DNA of 64,000 bases from Burkholderiaceae bacterium (GCA_023653055.1 JAMNXR010000003.1:62001-126000); one strand, 5' to 3'. Numbered from the stretch's first letter, positions 36,277 through 45,728 are shown. The notes: generated by a model not told the origin, from the letters alone. Numbers and translations: made by a program.

Positions 36277-37623
36277 TTAGCCCTTCATCAGGGCCTCGAT
36301 CTCCGCAATCTCCACTGGAACGCCTCGCGAAATGAGTTCACAGCCCTGCGCCGTGATCACCGCATCGTCTTCAATCCGAATGCCAATATTCCAGAAGGCT
36401 TCGGGCACATCCTCTGCAGGGCGGACATACAAGCCTGGTTCGATCGTGAGCACCATATTTTGTTCGAGCATGCGCCAAGGTCGGTCCTCGGCGCCAAGTG
36501 GCGGTGCGCGGTATGTGCCGACATCATGCACATCCATGCCGAGCCAGTGTCCTGTGCGATGCATATAAAAGCGGCTATAGGTGGATGTTTCTAACGCTTG
36601 TTCAAGCGTGCCTTTCAATAGACCTTCGTCCAATAACCCTTGCGTCAGCACGCGGACCGCCGCTTCGTGGCCTGCATTCCAGTGATGCGTTGGCGAGGTG
36701 TGTGCAATCGCCTCTTTCTGTGCGTGCAGCACAATTTCATAGAGCGCGCGTTGCGCACCAGAAAAGCGACCATTGACTGGGAATGTCCGTGTGATGTCGG
36801 AGGCGTAGCCCTCTAGCTCACAACCTGCATCAATCAGGACAAGTTCGCCGTCGTGCATTACGCTGTTGCCTGCGGGGTGGTGCAGGACGCAGGCATTCGC
36901 CCCTGCTGCCACGATGCTGTCATAGGCAACACCTTGCGCACCTCGTTTGCGAAAGGTGTGCAGGAGTTCAGCTTCAAGTTCGTACTCGTGCAGACCCGCA
37001 TGCGTCGCTTGCATCGCACGCACATGCGCTTGAGCCGAAATAGAGGCGGCCTCTTTCATGATAGAGAGCTCTGTTGCGTCTTTGATCAGGCGCATTTCTG
37101 CAAGGGGCTCGCACAGATCAAGCCATTTGACGGGTGTCGCGCGCGTACCGCGGGATTTTCGTTGCGCTACTGCAACCCAGTCGTGAACGTGGGTGAGTAA
37201 CTGTTGGTTTGAAACATTCGAGAGTGGAGTGAAAAGCTGTGCGTGTCCAAGGAGTAGCTCTGGTATACGCTGATCGCGTTCGGAGACGTCATAACTCTGA
37301 TCAAAGTCAAAGTACTCGGCGGCGGCTTGCGGCCCCCAACGCTTGCCATTCCAGATCTCAGCTTCAGGGTTTTTTCCCTCGCAAAACAAAATGCTCTGAT
37401 CTACATCGCCTGCAATGAGGACGAGCCATGCGTCGCTTTCTTTAAAGCCGGAGAGATAAAAAAAATCACTGTCATGTCGAAATGTGTAGTGATTGTCACG
37501 GTTACGTGGACGCAACGCCGCGGTCGGCAAGATCGCAATCCCGCCACCCTGTGTATGCATCCAAGCCAGCAGTCTTTCGCGGCGGGTTTTAAAGCTTTGG
37601 ATCGGGCTGGTAACAGAGGGCAT
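36277..37623 (-). CDS. pepP: Xaa-Pro aminopeptidase PepP
   Basis: This is a 448-residue metallopeptidase from the ATG at 37623 (MPSVTSPIQ). A longer in-frame reading adds 40 cysteine-rich, unlikely residues. The N-terminal AMP_N domain (GGGIAILPTAALRPRNRDN) precedes the M24 pita-bread domain. Metal ligands are visible in LIDAGCELEGYASDITRTFP (two Asp), MHRTGHWLGMDVHD (His), VLTIEPGLY (Glu) and GIRIEDDAVIT (Glu). It removes N-terminal residues next to proline. It is divergent from ctaG with a 135-base gap. Confidence 0.95.
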   Translation of the reverse strand: MPSVTSPIQSFKTRRERLLAWMHTQGGGIAILPTAALRPRNRDNHYTFRHDSDFFYLSGFKESDAWLVLIAGDVDQSILFCEGKNPEAEIWNGKRWGPQAAAEYFDFDQSYDVSERDQRIPELLLGHAQLFTPLSNVSNQQLLTHVHDWVAVAQRKSRGTRATPVKWLDLCEPLAEMRLIKDATELSIMKEAASISAQAHVRAMQATHAGLHEYELEAELLHTFRKRGAQGVAYDSIVAAGANACVLHHPAGNSVMHDGELVLIDAGCELEGYASDITRTFPVNGRFSGAQRALYEIVLHAQKEAIAHTSPTHHWNAGHEAAVRVLTQGLLDEGLLKGTLEQALETSTYSRFYMHRTGHWLGMDVHDVGTYRAPPLGAEDRPWRMLEQNMVLTIEPGLYVRPAEDVPEAFWNIGIRIEDDAVITAQGCELISRGVPVEIAEIEALMKG

Positions 37624-37758
37624 ATTTCGATGACAACGCGAGTGGAATGTAGTAAATGGGTGGCAGCAGCAAGGGGAACGCGTAGGTGATTTACGCAACA
37701 TACTACAATCATGACAGGATTTTGAGCTGAAAAGCGTATTCACTAAAAGGCTGTCTCG

Positions 37759-38604
37759 ATGGATTGGCTGAGTTGGTTAAAGCCGTGGGAATTCTCTCCT
37801 GTGTTGCTGGCATGTTTTATTGTCAGCGCCTGGTTGTTTGTGCGTGGACAACGCGTCCACGCCATCTCGCGCACCCGTCAGGTTTTTTTCTGGCTCGGGT
37901 GGGTCATGCTCTATCTGTCGATGCATACGTTGTTGGATTATTACGCTGAACGTATGTTTTTTATCCATCGCATACAGCACCTTGTCTTGCACCACCTCGG
38001 TCCCTTGGTCATCATGGCCGCTTACCCTGGATCGGTGATGCGTGCGGGGTTGCCGTTGTCTTGGCGGGTACGCCTGCATCATTTCAATCAGACTGCGCTT
38101 GGCCGTGGGTTGATTTCGCTCTTGACCAACCCCATTATTGTTCCGACCTTATTCGTGTTTCTGGTGGTCATTTGGCTGATACCGTCCGTCCAGTTCTACT
38201 CGATGCTGGATTGGCGTCTCTATCGTTTAATGAATTGGTCGGTGGTGATTACGGGCTTTATGTACTGGAATTTGATTTTGGATCGACGCCCCAGTCCTCC
38301 CGCAGCGATGACGCCAGGCGGTCGCGTGATCTCACCGATTGTCACGATGGCGCCTCAAATGGTGGCTGGTGCCGTCATTGCCTTTACGGAAAGAGATTTG
38401 TATCCACTGTTTGATTTATGTGGACGCGCGATCGCGATGAGTCCACAAACAGATCAGATGATTGGCGGCTTGACGATGTGGATACCTGCCGCGATGACGG
38501 AGGTGATCGGTCTGATGATGGCGCTTCGGACGTTGATGCGACTTTCAGCTAAAGGTCGCTGGGGGACAGACAAGCCCCGAGCGACCAAGCCCGAGCGCTT
38601 TTAA
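37759..38604 (+). CDS. ctaG: cytochrome c oxidase assembly protein, CtaG family (caa3 type)
   Basis: This 281-residue inner-membrane protein of the Caa3_CtaG family (PF09678) has about seven helices, with histidines at [27 protein letters not shown] (about residues 55-80) that may bind copper. Members help insert copper into heme-copper oxidases. No oxidase gene is in the window. Its stop overlaps the convergent galU stop (TTAA, 38601-38604). Confidence 0.88.
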   Translation: MDWLSWLKPWEFSPVLLACFIVSAWLFVRGQRVHAISRTRQVFFWLGWVMLYLSMHTLLDYYAERMFFIHRIQHLVLHHLGPLVIMAAYPGSVMRAGLPLSWRVRLHHFNQTALGRGLISLLTNPIIVPTLFVFLVVIWLIPSVQFYSMLDWRLYRLMNWSVVITGFMYWNLILDRRPSPPAAMTPGGRVISPIVTMAPQMVAGAVIAFTERDLYPLFDLCGRAIAMSPQTDQMIGGLTMWIPAAMTEVIGLMMALRTLMRLSAKGRWGTDKPRATKPERF

Positions 38605-39437
38605 GGAATTAGGCCGTGGTATTTGCGGCCCAGCGCAACCGTGGCTTTAAACATGCCTTCTTTGTTGCCGCAATCGTAACGAATACCGTCGTAACGATGT
38701 GCAAAAACAGCTTGTTCCTTAAGCAATGAAGCAATCCCGTCTGTGAGCTGAATTTCCCCGCCTGCGCCTGCTTGCGTTTGGCGCAGGTGTGCAAAAATCC
38801 TGGCATCCAGCACATAGCGGCCGACTACCGCGAGCGTGGAAGGGGCGACGTCTGGTTTGGGCTTTTCAACGATATGCAGGACGCGCTCGGTCGACGGCGA
38901 AACTGACTCGGTGGCAACAATGCCGTACTTGTCCGTCTCAGATAGCGGCACTTCTTGAACACCCAGAATGCTGCCCTGATAGGTCAAAGCGGCATCGATC
39001 AATTGACCGATTACTGGACGATCCGCATCTAGCAAGTCATCTGCGAGCAGCACTGCGAAGGGCTCATCCCCCACAATAGGCGCCGCTGTCAGGACCGCAT
39101 GACCTAAGCCTAACGGGGCAGATTGTCGGATGTAAATACAGCTGACATTGGGGGGCAAAATCTCTTGTACGATAGCCAGTAGCTCCTTTTTACCTTTGCG
39201 TGCAAGCTCGGCTTCCATCTCTGGTGCACTGTCAAAATGATCCTCAATTGCGCGTTTGTGTCGACCTGTCACAAAAATCAAATCGGTGATGCCGGCCGCA
39301 ATGGCCTCTTCGACCGCATATTGAATGAGTGGTTTGTCTACCACAGGCAGCATTTCCTTGGGCATCGCCTTGGTTGCGGGCAAAAAACGCGTGCCAAGAC
39401 CGGCAACGGGGAAAACGGCTTTACGTACGGGGCGCAT
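38601..39437 (-). CDS. galU: UTP-glucose-1-phosphate uridylyltransferase GalU
   Basis: This 278-residue nucleotidyltransferase makes UDP-glucose for surface polysaccharides and trehalose. The signature [20 protein letters not shown] is at residues 11-30, and [13 protein letters not shown] (sugar-nucleotide aspartate) is near 130. [21 protein letters not shown] and [14 protein letters not shown] follow. The length fits bacterial GalU (about 280-300). It is divergent from the M48 protease gene. Confidence 0.96.
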   Translation of the reverse strand: MRPVRKAVFPVAGLGTRFLPATKAMPKEMLPVVDKPLIQYAVEEAIAAGITDLIFVTGRHKRAIEDHFDSAPEMEAELARKGKKELLAIVQEILPPNVSCIYIRQSAPLGLGHAVLTAAPIVGDEPFAVLLADDLLDADRPVIGQLIDAALTYQGSILGVQEVPLSETDKYGIVATESVSPSTERVLHIVEKPKPDVAPSTLAVVGRYVLDARIFAHLRQTQAGAGGEIQLTDGIASLLKEQAVFAHRYDGIRYDCGNKEGMFKATVALGRKYHGLIP

Positions 39438-39502
39438 AAATAATCCTAGAAGCTTATCGCCGGAGTGGCGGAACCAATCTCAACAGCCGCTATCATAAGC
39501 GT

Positions 39503-41080
39503 ATGGCCCGACAAAATCCAAAAATGACTGCGTCTTCACCCCGTCCTACCGTTTTGGCTGCCCGCCAACGACTCACCGGTCTGCAGCGCAGCCTGGTGTG
39601 TGCGATCTCCCTCAGCATGGTGTGCACGCCTTTGGTCGCCCAGCCTTCGGCGGCGCCTTCTATGGGGTCCTCATCCTCAGCTGAGCTATCGCCAGCCCTA
39701 GAGCGCAAGCTTGGTGAGGCCATTATGGTGCAGGGACGTCGTGATCCCGAGTACATCAGCGACCCAGATATGAGCCAATATTTGGAAAACATGGGTCGAA
39801 AACTGGGTGCTTTTGCTCCCGGGGGCGCACCGCAAATCGATGTGTTTGGGGTGCGTAACCCAGAAATCAATGCGTTTGCAATGCCAGGTGGCTTTATTGG
39901 CGTCCACACAGGCCTGATTGTGGGGACGAGCGGTGAGTCCGAAGTCGCTGGTGTGGTGGCCCACGAGATTGCACACGTCACTCAGCGACATATCGCCCGA
40001 GGATTGACGCAGCAACGTCAAAGTAGCCATATCGCTTTAGCCTCAATCGCGGCTGCATTACTAGCGGCATTGATTCCAGGTGCCGGTCAGGCAGCGATGG
40101 GCGTGGCGGTGTTCGGTCAGGCTGCTGCGATCGATCGTCAGCTGGGTTTTTCTCGCGAGGCAGAACAAGAGGCAGATCGTAATGGCGTGGAGATGTTGCG
40201 CAAGGCTGGTTACGATCCCAATGGCATGGCAGTTATGTTTGGTCGACTGACCAAAGCTTCGAGCCTCAACGAGGGACGCGGCGGGGGGGCTTATGTTTCC
40301 ACACACCCTCTGAGTTTGCAGCGGATGACGGACATGCAGAACCGCATTCGACAATTTGCGCCTGCTGGTCGACAAAATGAAGATGAGTATTGGTTTATCC
40401 GTGCAAAGTCACGCGTCTTGCAGGCGGTGGATCCGCGGGCGTTACGACAGGCGCAAGAGCAGTTAGAGGATGAAGCGCGCACAGCAGACGCTCAGCGTGA
40501 AGGAGGGACGCTTTCTATTACGCGACGCGCTGCAGCTTGGTATGGCGTTTCACTGGCCGCTTTGGCGCGGCAAGATCCTAACGCTGCCGCCAAGGCACTT
40601 GAGCAGGCTCAGGCCCTCATGTCCAACTCTCCTTATCTAGAGTTGCAGCGCATAGAGATCGAGCTGTCGCGCCGACAAGTGTCCACTGCGCTCACCTTGG
40701 CTCAGGCGGCTCACAAGCGCTGGCCACAAAGACGTTCTTTTGTTTTGAAAAATGCGCAAAGCTTACAGTTGCTTGGACGAGATGCCGAAGCGGTCAAGTT
40801 TTTGCAGGCTCAAGTCAAGCGGTGGCCGACACAAGAGCCCGAACTCTTCAAGATGCTTGCGATCAGTCAAGATCGCATCGGAGAGATCGTGGATTCGCGT
40901 CAGACCATGGCGACGTATTACGAAAAAATGGGTGCTTTGCCTTCAGCGTTTACGCAACTACAACAGGCCCGCACCCTATCCAAGGATTTTTACGTTCAGT
41001 CACAAATTGATGTCAGAATTCGAGAGCTTTCTGGCCGTATCGCAGAGGACCGCAGACTACTCGAAAGATTTAGGTCCTAG
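39503..41080 (+). CDS. M48 family metalloprotease with C-terminal TPR-like region (BepA-like)
   Basis: This 525-residue secreted metalloprotease resembles BepA/YfgC, which degrades or assists misassembled outer-membrane proteins. A signal-like stretch (SLVCAISLSMVCTPLVAQ, about 30-47) precedes the zinc motif VAHEIAHVTQRH (about 152-163), with the third ligand in REAEQEADRNGVEML (about 215). The C-terminal half (about 290-525) is helical with TPR-like repeats (ARQDPNAAAKALEQAQALM). Start at 39503 or the Met at 39524 is uncertain. It ends sharing bases with the convergent hydrolase stop. Confidence 0.9.
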   Translation: MARQNPKMTASSPRPTVLAARQRLTGLQRSLVCAISLSMVCTPLVAQPSAAPSMGSSSSAELSPALERKLGEAIMVQGRRDPEYISDPDMSQYLENMGRKLGAFAPGGAPQIDVFGVRNPEINAFAMPGGFIGVHTGLIVGTSGESEVAGVVAHEIAHVTQRHIARGLTQQRQSSHIALASIAAALLAALIPGAGQAAMGVAVFGQAAAIDRQLGFSREAEQEADRNGVEMLRKAGYDPNGMAVMFGRLTKASSLNEGRGGGAYVSTHPLSLQRMTDMQNRIRQFAPAGRQNEDEYWFIRAKSRVLQAVDPRALRQAQEQLEDEARTADAQREGGTLSITRRAAAWYGVSLAALARQDPNAAAKALEQAQALMSNSPYLELQRIEIELSRRQVSTALTLAQAAHKRWPQRRSFVLKNAQSLQLLGRDAEAVKFLQAQVKRWPTQEPELFKMLAISQDRIGEIVDSRQTMATYYEKMGALPSAFTQLQQARTLSKDFYVQSQIDVRIRELSGRIAEDRRLLERFRS

Positions 41081-42213
41081 GTTCCTGAAGGCATTGGCAA
41101 CGCAGCAAAGAAGCGCTCAAGTCGCTTGGGGAGCCAAGTCAGATTGCCTGGCCACATGCCGGTCACAAAGCTGACATGGCCGCCCAGGGCAGGCTGGTGA
41201 AAGAGCACGCTCGCACTCCCGTATTCGGGGCCCGGCAGCACTTGTTCGGGTAAAAAAGGATCGTTGCGTGCGTTTAATACAAGCGTAGGCGTTTGAATTT
41301 TTTTAAGCCAAGGTTTGCTAGAGGACTGTTGCCAGTAATCCGCAGCATCTTTAAAACCATGCATAGGTGCGGTGTACGCATTATCAAAGTCCCGTAAATC
41401 GCGGGCCTGATTGATGCGCATGACATCAATCACCCCTGGAAATCGACGGGATTTTTCCAGAACCTTTGGTTTGAGCGTACGTAAAAAATGCCGTGAATAC
41501 ACTTCGCGATTAAAGAGGTTGTCTGATAAATGATTACCTGCTGCTACTAAATCAAGGGGTGCAGAGATGGCGGCAGCCGCATGCAGCCAAGCAAAATCTT
41601 GAGGCGTTTCACCCAACTTTTTGAGCAACGCATTGCCGCCAAGAGAAATGCCGACAGCATGCCATTGCGCAAGTGGCGCGCGTTGTCGAACGGTCTTGAG
41701 AATAAAAGAAATTTCCTCTGAGTCACCAGAGTGATAGGCACGCGCAAGACGGTTCGTAAAACCAGAGCATCCTCTAAAGTGCGCGACTGCAACCAGCCAG
41801 CCCGCAGACAGAAAATATTGCGTGATGGCCTGCGCGTAGCGACTGTTGCTGCTGCCTTCGAGTCCGTGTAACAAAATGAGTGCGGGTTGCCGGGCATTGG
41901 AATTGAGATGCGCTTGATCCGCGGGTGTCATCCAGCGTACGGCGGCTGTATGCGCGAGCAGGGGGTCCTGGTGGCGACGCGCGCGTAAATGAAAAGCTGG
42001 CGTGTTCCAGTCGATGTCGATGAAGTCCCCATCTGGCGTTTCAACGCGCTCTCGCAAGAATCTGATGCGATTAACGGGGGCAGCAAGCGCACCAAAAAGC
42101 GTTTGTGTTTGCTTGTCTGGCAGCCAAGCGGGCACTGGACAGGCGGTGAGGTCAAGCCCTGCGCTCAGTGGGGCAGCATTGAATTGTGGGACATTTTCGA
42201 AGGGGGCAGTCAC
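41077..42213 (-). CDS. alpha/beta hydrolase, YheT (UPF0017) family
   Basis: This 378-residue alpha/beta hydrolase has an oxyanion loop LILLHGLEGSSNSRYAQ (about residue 113), the HFRGCSG motif (about 147), nucleophile elbow AVGISLGGNALLK (about 190), and the acid and histidine near ARNDPFLPE and GGHVSFV. The YheT group is often annotated as carboxylesterase-like with unknown substrate. It is the third gene of an operon with the NTF2-like and zinc-finger genes. Confidence 0.9.
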   Translation of the reverse strand: MTAPFENVPQFNAAPLSAGLDLTACPVPAWLPDKQTQTLFGALAAPVNRIRFLRERVETPDGDFIDIDWNTPAFHLRARRHQDPLLAHTAAVRWMTPADQAHLNSNARQPALILLHGLEGSSNSRYAQAITQYFLSAGWLVAVAHFRGCSGFTNRLARAYHSGDSEEISFILKTVRQRAPLAQWHAVGISLGGNALLKKLGETPQDFAWLHAAAAISAPLDLVAAGNHLSDNLFNREVYSRHFLRTLKPKVLEKSRRFPGVIDVMRINQARDLRDFDNAYTAPMHGFKDAADYWQQSSSKPWLKKIQTPTLVLNARNDPFLPEQVLPGPEYGSASVLFHQPALGGHVSFVTGMWPGNLTWLPKRLERFFAALPMPSGT

Positions 42214-42226
42214 GTCAGGCTAGTGC

Positions 42227-42658
42227 TCAGTGGAGAAGCCCGTGGCTGTCATGCAAGTCAAAGGAATCGGCCTGCACCGGTGCGGCTGATGCGTGATGCA
42301 TCACAAGTCGCCAACCTGTAGGGCCTTTATGGTAAATGTTCGTCGCATAGCAATGCGCAACTTCCGTGCTTTCTGCGCCATTTACAGTAATTTGCTCGAC
42401 GAGCGAATGCACCGCACCCATCATGCTGTGCAGCACGGTGGGAACAGAGGGACGAATGGCTAAGCCACCATTTGCCAGTATTTCTTGCCAGGACTCTTGG
42501 ACGGCATGCAGCCCCACAATGCGTAAGCCTCCAGGGTGGACGCAGACGATTTCTTCGTCGTCCGCCCACACCTGCATGAGCCTCGTGAGATCAGCGCGTT
42601 CGAGGGCGTCATAAAACGCAAGCTCGGCTTCTTCGGCGGTCGCAAAAATATTAGGCAC
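42227..42658 (-). CDS. NTF2-like (SnoaL/DUF4440 type) protein
   Basis: This 143-residue single-domain protein has a cone-like fold of the NTF2 superfamily. FYDALERADLTRLMQVWADDEEIVCVHPGG (residues 14-43) is the typical helix-turn opening, and VAHCYATNIYHKGPTGWRLVMHHAS the strand-rich end. Members may be enzymes or binding proteins. Active-site residues are not assignable here. It is 13 bases from the hydrolase and 20 from the zinc-finger gene. Confidence 0.82.
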   Translation of the reverse strand: MPNIFATAEEAELAFYDALERADLTRLMQVWADDEEIVCVHPGGLRIVGLHAVQESWQEILANGGLAIRPSVPTVLHSMMGAVHSLVEQITVNGAESTEVAHCYATNIYHKGPTGWRLVMHHASAAPVQADSFDLHDSHGLLH

Positions 42659-42678
42659 AGAAATATCGACCGATATTT

Positions 42679-42888
42679 TTAGTGTCCATGCACAACCGTG
42701 CCTTCGGCGAGTTTGTATTCAGTGCTGCAATAAGGGCATTTGACCGAACCAGTGTCCACGATGTCCAGAAAAACACGTGGATGCATACTCCAGAGAGGGG
42801 CTTTATCGCTCGGGCAGTGAAGGGGCAAATCATATGCGGTCACGATCACCGGGCCTTGATTTTTGCCGGCGTTAGGTGCTTGTGTCAT
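42679..42888 (-). CDS. CHCC-type zinc-finger protein
   Basis: This is a 69-residue protein from the ATG at 42888 (MTQAPNAGKN); an upstream TTG/GTG-type extension adds four residues. Candidate zinc ligands are LHCPSD (Cys), MHPRVFLDI (His) and KCPYCSTEY (two Cys), which matches the zf-CHCC family related to NDUFS6-type accessory proteins. Function unknown. It is the first gene of the three-gene minus-strand unit. Confidence 0.82.
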   Translation of the reverse strand: MTQAPNAGKNQGPVIVTAYDLPLHCPSDKAPLWSMHPRVFLDIVDTGSVKCPYCSTEYKLAEGTVVHGH

Positions 42889-42940
42889 CAGTCTTCTCAA
42901 AACTCAAATTCAATCTCCCTATTGTAACAAGCGAGCGGTC

Positions 42941-42946
42941 TACAAT
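42941..42946 (+). promoter_or_regulatory. putative -10 box before azlC
   Basis: TACAAT within TCTACAATAGCG lies just before the azlC frame. No -35 box at proper spacing is clear. If this is the promoter, the mRNA would start near 42953. That leaves a very short leader for the TTG at 42967 and 116 bases for the ATG at 43069. Confidence 0.35.
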
Positions 42947-42966
42947 AGCGAAAATTTCTAGCGACT

Positions 42967-43770
42967 TTGCCCATTTCCGCGCTACTTTTGCAGACGACGC
43001 CGCCTTTGTCTTTCCCTCCATCCTCAACATCTCAGGCATTAACGTTGCGTGCTCAGCGACGCGCTGCAATGCGCGATGGCTTTAATGCGGTGCGTTCCGG
43101 TCTGATTGCATTGGGGATTTGGGGGGTTGTGACGGGTGTGGCAATGGTCAAGGCGGGTCTCTCCGAGCCCCAAGCCATTGCGATGTCACTGCTTGTGTAT
43201 GCGGGGTCCGCTCAACTCACTGCGCTGCCGTTGATGGCTGCAGGTGCCCCGCTCTGGCTGATTTTTGCCGCTGGCATTATCGTCAATTTGCGTTTCCTCA
43301 TTTTTGGGGCGGCACTCCATCCTTTTTTTCGTGATTTGTCATGGCGTAAGCGCCTATTTTTGGGCTATTTGAGCGTCGATGTCTCTTTTATTGTGTTTAT
43401 GCCTCGCTTTGCAGATGCTCTAAAAAAAGGAACGCTCGAGCAACATTGGTTTTTTATCGGCACTATTTTGTCTTCCTGGATCGTATGGCAGACCACCTCC
43501 ATGCTAGGCATCGCGCTAGGTACCATCGTACCCGTCTCGTGGTCCCTCGAGTTTGGCGCTGTATTGGCGCTGATGGCGATGATGTTGCCTTACATCACTT
43601 CTCGGCCGATCTTGATCTCTGTCGCCGCATCCGCGTTAACGGCATGGCTGACCCAGCTGTGGCCACTTAGGCTGGGTTTACTCGCGGCTGTGATTGTTGG
43701 CGTGATCGTCGGCATGTGGGCCGAGCGACTTACTCAGGCCAAGCGCACCCCATTAAAGGCTAAGGATTAA
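42967..43770 (+). CDS. azlC: AzlC family branched-chain amino acid exporter subunit
   Basis: This is a 267-residue inner-membrane protein of the AzlC family (about 8 helices), large subunit of a branched-chain amino acid exporter like BrnF. The start is uncertain: TTG at 42967 or ATG at 43069 (MRDGFNAVRSGLIALG), the latter matching usual AzlC N-termini. The motif AMSLLVYAGSAQLTALPL (about 75-95) is the family signature. It overlaps azlD at its stop (TAATG). Confidence 0.93.
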   Translation: MPISALLLQTTPPLSFPPSSTSQALTLRAQRRAAMRDGFNAVRSGLIALGIWGVVTGVAMVKAGLSEPQAIAMSLLVYAGSAQLTALPLMAAGAPLWLIFAAGIIVNLRFLIFGAALHPFFRDLSWRKRLFLGYLSVDVSFIVFMPRFADALKKGTLEQHWFFIGTILSSWIVWQTTSMLGIALGTIVPVSWSLEFGAVLALMAMMLPYITSRPILISVAASALTAWLTQLWPLRLGLLAAVIVGVIVGMWAERLTQAKRTPLKAKD

Positions 43771-44099
43771 TGGAAAACTCTGCATACTTGTATACAGCGA
43801 TTGTTTTGTTGGCAATTTGTACAGCGATTTGCCGCGCTGGCTACTTTGTCTTTGGGCATTACATCACGCTGCCTGACGGCCTGCGAAGTGCCTTGCGTTA
43901 TGCACCCTTGGCGGCCCTGACAGGGATTGTCATTCCAGAGTTGCTGCCGTGGCACCCGATTGACGGACCACAAGTCGATTTACGTCTACTGGCTGCGGCG
44001 ATCGCTGTTGGGGTGTTTTTATGGACGCGTAACGGATTTTTATTGATTATTTCCGGCATGGCCGCACTGTGGATCTCTCGTTGGCTCTTTGGGCTATAA
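43770..44099 (+). CDS. azlD: AzlD family branched-chain amino acid transport subunit
   Basis: This is a 109-residue small subunit with four hydrophobic segments (TAIVLLAICTAICRAGYFV; LRSALRYAPLAALTGIVI; LLAAAIAVGVFLW; LIISGMAALWISRWLFGL). AzlD pairs with AzlC to export branched-chain amino acids. It begins on the last base of the azlC stop. A 98-base gap to rhlE follows. Confidence 0.93.
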   Translation: MENSAYLYTAIVLLAICTAICRAGYFVFGHYITLPDGLRSALRYAPLAALTGIVIPELLPWHPIDGPQVDLRLLAAAIAVGVFLWTRNGFLLIISGMAALWISRWLFGL

Positions 44100-44197
44100 A
44101 CGGCGTGTGCAGGGCCTGCTACTCAATATTTCTGGCTCAATCGGCTTAGTTTTGCTGCGCTGCGTTACACTGGAGGCTGATTTCTCTAAATAATTCA

Positions 44198-45724
44198 ATG
44201 ACTTCAAACACTCAAACTCCTCATCAGCCCCAGTCAGATCCTTCGGGACAGCCCCTTGTGGCGCTACCGGACGAAATCGCACCGGTCGTCCCCACTTTTG
44301 CTGAAATAGGACTTCACCCTTCTATTTTGCAGGCTGTTGCAGATACGGGTTACACCGTCCCCACACCCATTCAGGCTCAAGCACTGCCCTCTGTCATGGC
44401 TGGCAATGACGTGATGGGTGCGGCACAAACCGGCACAGGGAAAACAGCGGCGTTCACGTTGCCGATTTTGCATCGCTTGATGCCGATGGCCAATACCAGT
44501 GCATCGCCGGCCCGACACCCTATCCGCGCCTTGATCCTGACGCCCACGCGAGAGTTGGCGGATCAGGTGTATGAAAGTGTCAAACGTTATGGGCTTAAAA
44601 CACCGCTTCGCTCAACGGTGGTATTCGGTGGCGTAGACATCGGTCCTCAAAAAGAAGCATTGCGCAATGGTTGTGAGGTGTTGATTGCCACACCCGGACG
44701 CTTGCTGGATCACGTTGAGCAACGGACGGTCAATTTGAGCCAAGTCGGCATTTTGGTGCTCGACGAGGCGGATCGCATGTTGGATATGGGTTTCCTGCCG
44801 GATCTGGATCGCATCATGCGACTGTTGCCCGCACAGCGCCAGACTTTGCTTTTTTCCGCGACCTTCAGTAATGAAATTCGCAAGTTAGGTCGGACCTATT
44901 TAAAAAATCCGGTCGAACTCGAAGTGGCCAAGCGTAATGCGACTGCCGATACTGTGACGCAAATCGCTTATGCAATGGCCGGCGAGGCCAAACGTGCGGC
45001 GGTCGTTCATCTCGTCAAGTCGCGTGGTCTCAAGCAAGTCATCGTGTTTTCAAACACCAAAATTGGTACCAGCCGCTTGGCTCGTCAACTCGAGCTCGAT
45101 GGTGTGCGTGCTGAGTCAATTCATGGCGACAAGTCTCAAGCCGACCGGATGAAAGCGCTCGAGGCCTTCAAGGCCGGCGAGCTCGAAGTCTTGGTTGCAA
45201 CCGACGTTGCCGCACGTGGCCTCGATGTAGCGGGTGTGCCCTGTGTCATCAATTATGATCTGCCACACAGCGCCGAAGATTACGTTCACCGTATCGGTCG
45301 CACAGGGCGTGCAGGTGCGAGCGGTGAGGCGATTTCTTTATTTTCTCCTTCCGAAGAAAAGTATTTGATCGATATTGAAAAATTGATCAAAGCACCGGTG
45401 ACGCGTGGGGTACTGCAGGTCCCTGGCGAGTTACTGGCTCGCGCACCGGTGAGAGAGGACACACGTCCCGCCCGTGCACCGCGTAGCGGTGGTGAGCGAT
45501 CGAGTGAGCGTGGGAGCGAACGTGGGAATGCGCGCAACGCGCGACCCAGCCGCTATAGCGCGCCAGCCAAGCCGATTGATGAGTTTTTTCTCAAGCCTTA
45601 CGAGCCTTCGCCTGCTGCAATCGCTGCGGCGCAGACTCCTGCACCCGTTGGCAAAAAGCCCGCAATGTTGGCCAAACGTGCGGTGGGATTATTGCTCGGT
45701 GGCGCGCTTAAAAAAGCTGAGTAA
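44198..45724 (+). CDS. rhlE: DEAD-box RNA helicase, RhlE-like
   Basis: This 508-residue RNA helicase has the Q motif (TVPTPIQAQALP), Walker A AAQTGTGKTAAF, the DEAD motif LVLDEADRMLDMGF, SAT (FSATFS) and motif VI HRIGRTGRAG. The C-terminus (about 410-508) is a low-complexity arginine/serine/glycine extension (RSGGERSSERGSERGNARNA) likely for RNA binding. RhlE members act in rRNA maturation. It faces the thioredoxin-like gene four bases away. Confidence 0.93.
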   Translation: MTSNTQTPHQPQSDPSGQPLVALPDEIAPVVPTFAEIGLHPSILQAVADTGYTVPTPIQAQALPSVMAGNDVMGAAQTGTGKTAAFTLPILHRLMPMANTSASPARHPIRALILTPTRELADQVYESVKRYGLKTPLRSTVVFGGVDIGPQKEALRNGCEVLIATPGRLLDHVEQRTVNLSQVGILVLDEADRMLDMGFLPDLDRIMRLLPAQRQTLLFSATFSNEIRKLGRTYLKNPVELEVAKRNATADTVTQIAYAMAGEAKRAAVVHLVKSRGLKQVIVFSNTKIGTSRLARQLELDGVRAESIHGDKSQADRMKALEAFKAGELEVLVATDVAARGLDVAGVPCVINYDLPHSAEDYVHRIGRTGRAGASGEAISLFSPSEEKYLIDIEKLIKAPVTRGVLQVPGELLARAPVREDTRPARAPRSGGERSSERGSERGNARNARPSRYSAPAKPIDEFFLKPYEPSPAAIAAAQTPAPVGKKPAMLAKRAVGLLLGGALKKAE

Positions 45725-45728
45725 CACC

